Positions 13,486 to 16,363 of a stretch of 16,363 nucleotides of DNA are shown here, piece by piece. The stretch comes from Candidatus Aminicenantes bacterium RBG_13_64_14. GTDB taxonomy: Bacteria; Acidobacteriota; Aminicenantia; Aminicenantales; Saccharicenantaceae. A program made the translations under genes and the position numbers. The number at the start of each line of letters is the position of its first letter. Position 1 is the stretch's first letter. The DNA lies in the NCBI GenBank assembly GCA_001773855.1, contig MEXZ01000101.1:1-16363 (forward strand), given 5' to 3'. Below the pieces are notes generated by a model. That model had not been told where the DNA came from. It was given only the letters and a program-made list of their open reading frames with translations, and made no database searches.

Positions 13486-14688
13486 CTACGCGCCGTATTT
13501 TTTCAATTTCAGGGCGTGGGCCAGCATCAGGGGCATGGCCGAGACGGAGCGGAAACGTCCGAGAATGCCCTTGGCGCAGGCCCGCTCCGCGAACGACTGG
13601 ACATCGTCCGTCCCGGCGGTCGACGAGACCAGGACGAAGGGGCTCGGATGCCAGGAGTGGCCCTTGAGCAGAGCCGGCGTCGAGTGGTCGGAGGTAACGA
13701 CGAGCACGTCCGGCTTGAGGGCCAGGAGGCGCGGGACGAAGGGGTCGAAGGCCTCGATCGCGGCGACCTTGGCCGCGAAATTACCGTCCTCGCCGGCCGA
13801 GTCGGTCTTTTTATAATGGATGTAGAAGAAATCGTGATTCGCCCAATTCTTCTCCAGGGCGTCGAGGAGATCCTTCGTTTCGCTCCCGGCGTCCATCACC
13901 TCCATGCCGAGGAGCTTGGCCAGGCCCTTGTACATAGGGTAGTTGGCGATGGCCGCCGGCCGGACCTTGAACAACTCCTGCATGGTCGGGATGGAGGGGA
14001 ATTTGGAGAAGCCGCGGAGGAGGGCCGCGTTGCCCTTGGCCTCGCCTGCGAGGACGTGGGCGACGTCGTCGATGAATCGGTTGACGATGGCCGAAGCCTT
14101 GACCGCTTCGGGGGCGAGAGGCGCCGTCGGGATCGGGGGTTTGCCCTCCTTTTGCGGGTCGGCGTCGGACAAAGCATCGGCCAGGCCCTCGGCCGTGAAC
14201 CGGCCGACGAATCGGTGCTCTTTCCCCGGAAAAACCCGGACTTCGACCCCGTCGTGCTGGGGAAGACGGGCATTCAGGTGCCCGCAGATGCGGACGTTTT
14301 CCTCGGTCGGGATGCGGCCGGCCCGGCGGTCGACGACGAGGCCGCCCCGGACCGTGGCAAAATTGCCGCGGGCCACGAGATCGTTCCGGCCGACCTCGAC
14401 GCCCGAGCCCAGAGCCTCGAGGATGCCGCGGCCGAGCTGGTAACGGAGCGGGTCGTAGCCGAAGAGGGCGAGATGGGCCGGGCCGCTGCCTGGCGTGATG
14501 CCCATCAAAACGGGATCGGAAACGCCGCACACGCCGCGTTTCGCCAGCTCGTCGAGGTTGGGCTTGCGCGCCGTCTCGAGCTCGGTCTTGCCGTCGACGG
14601 GCAGGCCGCCGACGCCGTCCATGACGAGGAGGACGATCTTCGACTCGGTCGTTTGGCTCAATTCTCTGGCCAGGTCTTCCCATTCCAT
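13486..14688 (-). CDS. apgM: 2,3-bisphosphoglycerate-independent phosphoglycerate mutase, archaeal type
   Basis: This 400-residue member of the alkaline-phosphatase superfamily interconverts 3- and 2-phosphoglycerate in glycolysis and gluconeogenesis. It is the ApgM type rather than the about 510-residue GpmI. Visible features are metal-binding D24 in VMDGVGG, PNLDELA, and the phosphorylated serine S68 in TPGSGPAHLALFGYDP, followed by GRGILEALGSG and the NFATV-VDRRAGRIPT region. C-terminal metal ligands lie in IHYKKTD (H291, D296), TSDHSTP (D334, H335) and HSWHP (H344 or H347). AAGGAG precedes the ATG by 9 nt. It is separated from the amidase by 52 bp and may be transcribed alone or read through. 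Confidence 0.93.
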   Translation of the reverse strand: MEWEDLARELSQTTESKIVLLVMDGVGGLPVDGKTELETARKPNLDELAKRGVCGVSDPVLMGITPGSGPAHLALFGYDPLRYQLGRGILEALGSGVEVGRNDLVARGNFATVRGGLVVDRRAGRIPTEENVRICGHLNARLPQHDGVEVRVFPGKEHRFVGRFTAEGLADALSDADPQKEGKPPIPTAPLAPEAVKASAIVNRFIDDVAHVLAGEAKGNAALLRGFSKFPSIPTMQELFKVRPAAIANYPMYKGLAKLLGMEVMDAGSETKDLLDALEKNWANHDFFYIHYKKTDSAGEDGNFAAKVAAIEAFDPFVPRLLALKPDVLVVTSDHSTPALLKGHSWHPSPFVLVSSTAGTDDVQSFAERACAKGILGRFRSVSAMPLMLAHALKLKKYGA

Positions 14689-14717
14689 GGTCGCTTTCTC
14701 CTTGGAAAATCCCCCCT

Positions 14718-14747
14718 AGTTTAGCAGATATCACTTGCCAGCGGCAA
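14718..14747 (-). promoter_or_regulatory. Weak candidate promoter for apgM
   Basis: On the minus strand, TTGCCG (14742-14747), an 18-bp spacer and TAAACT (14718-14723) give four of six matches in each box. The start would fall near 14711, leaving a leader of about 22 nt that includes AAGGAG. This is plausible by position only. Confidence 0.3.
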
Positions 14748-14790
14748 TCTGGGCCTCTTCCGGAGACATGGCCAAGAACCCGGTTCGTGA

Positions 14791-14806
14791 CTCCGGAGCT
14801 CCCGGG
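14791..14806. other. Cluster of overlapping palindromes between apgM and the FHA gene
   Basis: Three perfect palindromes overlap in 16 bp: CTCCGGAG (14791-14798), GGAGCTCC (14795-14802) and CCCGGG (14801-14806). They lie about 17 bp upstream of the TATAAT of the FHA-GAF-PP2C gene, where a -35 box would be expected. They could be a regulator site or chance in GC-rich DNA. The rest of the 156-bp divergent gap shows nothing I can name. Confidence 0.3.
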
Positions 14807-14822
14807 CGGGGCCGTTTTGCGC

Positions 14823-14828
14823 TATAAT
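14823..14828 (+). promoter_or_regulatory. Candidate -10 element for the FHA-GAF-PP2C gene
   Basis: There is a perfect TATAAT, but no TTGACA-like box at 16-18 bp upstream; that position holds the palindrome cluster. The transcript would start near 14835, about 10 nt before the ATG and inside the AGGGG ribosome site (14835-14838 region). The missing -35 box suggests an activator-dependent promoter, if it is real. Confidence 0.4.
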
Positions 14829-14844
14829 GCCCGAGGGGACAAAA

Positions 14845-16363
14845 ATGGCCACACTTTACATTTATCCCAAGGAAGGCAACCCGTGGAAGCTCGAAGTCGA
14901 CAAGGAAGCGGTTTCGATCGGGCGCGCCCAGGGCAACGACGTCACCGTTGCCGATCCCAACTGCTCCTCGCGCCACGCGTATGTCGAGCGCTCGGGCGGT
15001 AGTTTCGTCATCCGCGACGCCGGCAGCAAGAACGGCACGTTCGTCAACGGCCGCCGGATCGATTGCCCGGCGGTCATCTCCCAGGGTGACGAGATCGCCC
15101 TCGGCTCCACGATTATGACCTTCGACAGGCCGAGAATGCCCCGCGTCACGATGGTCGACTCTCCCGCGTCGGCGACGGACGCCAGCGCCGTGGTCCCCTT
15201 CCGGGCGATCCTCGAAAAGACCTCAGCCACGGACGCCAGGACCTCCGCACTCGCCGCGCCGGCCGACCTCAAGGAGGAGAACCGGATCCTCCAGGTCATG
15301 TTCCGGGTCAGCGAGGCCCTGGTCGCCCACAAGCCGCTCCAGGAACTTCTCGAGGACATCATGGACCTCATCGCGGAGAGCCTCCCCATGGACCAGTGCG
15401 TGATCATGCTCCGCGGGGACGCTTCCCCGGCGCTCGAGACGCGCGCGGCCAGGATTCAGGGGCAGTGGGGCGGAGGCCGGGAGATCCAGGTCAGCCGGAC
15501 GATCGTCGACATGGCCTACGAGCGGCACCTCTCCGTGCTCCTTTCCGACGCCTCCGCCGTGGGCAGCGAGAGCATCATCGCAACGGGGATCCGTTCGGCG
15601 CTCTGCGTTCCCATCGGGGACGACGAAGAGGTCATCGGGGTCGTCTATGCCGACCGGCATGCCCGTCACGAGCCGTTCAAGGACGCCGACCTCCGGCTCA
15701 TCACGCTTCTGGCCAACACGGCCGCCGTGAGGATCCAGCAGGCCCGCCAGGTCGCGGCGCTCATCGGGGCCGCAGAGCTGCGGCGGGATCTCGAGACCGC
15801 CGCGGCCATCCAGCGCGATTTCCTGCCCCGGTCGCTCCCGCCCTGCGAGGGCTACGGGATGGCCGCCAGGGCCGTCCCCTGCCGGCAGGTGGGCGGCGAT
15901 TACTACGACCTCGTTTCCCTCGACGCCAAGCGGATCGGCCTGGCTGTGGCCGATGTTTCGGGCAAGGGCGTCGGGGCCGCGCTCCTCATGGCCTCGCTCC
16001 GGGCCTGGCTCCGCGCCGAGCTCCTGCACGGGACCGGCCTCGCCGCGCTCGCCGCGAAGCTGAACGATTTCACCCACGAAAGCTCCGACATCCACAGCTT
16101 CATCACCTTCTTCTTCGCGGAGCTCGACAAGGAAACGGGCGGCTTGCGCTTCATCAACGCGGGGCACAACCCGGCTCTGGTCTTCGGCCGGGACGGCCTC
16201 GTCCGGGAACTTCCGGCGACGGGGCTCTGCCTGGGGATGTTCGCCGGCCGGTCCTACGAGATCGGCACGAGCGAGGTCGGTCCCGGCGAGGTCCTCGTCC
16301 TTTACACGGACGGGATCACGGAAAGCCGGAATTCCGAAGAGAAGGAATTCGGCGTCGATGGCT
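14845..16363 (+). CDS. FHA-GAF-PP2C (SpoIIE-type) serine phosphatase, 3' truncated by window
   Basis: An open frame runs from ATG at 14845 to the window end (506 residues, no stop). The N-terminal FHA domain (about 4-93) has SIGR (24-27), SSRHA (41-45) and SKNGTFVNG (61-69), so it should bind phosphothreonine peptides. A disordered Ala/Ser/Thr linker (about 100-140) precedes a GAF-like domain (about 148-300: SALCVPIG, GVVYADR). A helix then leads through AAAIQRDFLP (319-328) into a PP2C/SpoIIE phosphatase (about 340 onward) with metal aspartates D352 (VGGDYYD), D370 (VADVSGKG) and D489 (YTDGITE). The AAxIQxxxLP helix is typical of RsbU-like switch phosphatases that act on anti-anti-sigma factors. 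No transmembrane segment is seen. AGGGG lies 6 nt before the ATG. No partner kinase or STAS protein is visible; such genes may lie downstream. Confidence 0.92.
   Translation, partial: MATLYIYPKEGNPWKLEVDKEAVSIGRAQGNDVTVADPNCSSRHAYVERSGGSFVIRDAGSKNGTFVNGRRIDCPAVISQGDEIALGSTIMTFDRPRMPRVTMVDSPASATDASAVVPFRAILEKTSATDARTSALAAPADLKEENRILQVMFRVSEALVAHKPLQELLEDIMDLIAESLPMDQCVIMLRGDASPALETRAARIQGQWGGGREIQVSRTIVDMAYERHLSVLLSDASAVGSESIIATGIRSALCVPIGDDEEVIGVVYADRHARHEPFKDADLRLITLLANTAAVRIQQARQVAALIGAAELRRDLETAAAIQRDFLPRSLPPCEGYGMAARAVPCRQVGGDYYDLVSLDAKRIGLAVADVSGKGVGAALLMASLRAWLRAELLHGTGLAALAAKLNDFTHESSDIHSFITFFFAELDKETGGLRFINAGHNPALVFGRDGLVRELPATGLCLGMFAGRSYEIGTSEVGPGEVLVLYTDGITESRNSEEKEFGVDG

Noticed and set aside
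14731..14976. Minus-strand open frame of 81 codons over the start of the FHA gene
   Set aside because: It lies opposite the FHA coding start and promoter, has no recognisable motif and no clear ribosome site. The plus-strand FHA protein explains this DNA.

Overview
This is a 16.4-kb, GC-rich bacterial chromosome window, densely coding and with a strong preference for C or G at third codon positions. I see no rRNA, tRNA, CRISPR array, IS element, phage gene or attachment site. Gene content suggests an Acidobacteriota or Aminicenantes-like lineage: yceD-rpmF-plsX-fab linkage, archaeal-type phosphoglycerate mutase (ApgM), a NapH/NapG-like polyferredoxin fusion, and an FHA-GAF-PP2C regulator. That assignment is inference from gene style, not from a marker gene.

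Layout, left to right. (1) 1-617 (+): 3' end of a GNAT-like acetyltransferase, then a hairpin terminator. (2) 713-3642 (-): a small conserved protein of unknown function, translationally coupled to a full-length DNA polymerase I (polA) that appears to start at CTG. (3) Back-to-back promoters at 3660-3741. (4) 3782-7836 (+): yceD, rpmF, plsX, fabG, acpP, fabF, an operon joining ribosomal protein L32 to phospholipid and fatty-acid synthesis; fabH and fabD are absent. (5) 7837-7928: a structured leader with two hairpins, then etfB and etfA, the two electron-transfer flavoprotein subunits. (6) 9705-13433 (-): N-acetylmuramoyl-L-alanine amidase, a Tat-exported DUF362 protein and a NapH-NapG-type membrane polyferredoxin, packed with a 5-bp gap and a 20-bp overlap. 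(7) 13486-14688 (-): apgM. (8) 14845-16363 (+): an FHA-GAF-PP2C (SpoIIE-type) phosphatase, cut by the window end.

The plus-strand genes from yceD to etfA supply acyl chains (PlsX, FabG, ACP, FabF) and electron transfer for acyl-CoA or similar dehydrogenases (EtfBA). FabG carries sequence determinants of NADH rather than NADPH use. The minus-strand amidase-DUF362-polyferredoxin unit acts at the cell envelope. The polyferredoxin has six predicted [4Fe-4S] sites and an internal twin-arginine-like segment, but no recognisable terminal reductase is encoded nearby. This is the best candidate for an undescribed system in the window. Several minus-strand genes use non-ATG starts (CTG, TTG, TTG), and several promoters sit unusually close to their start codons.
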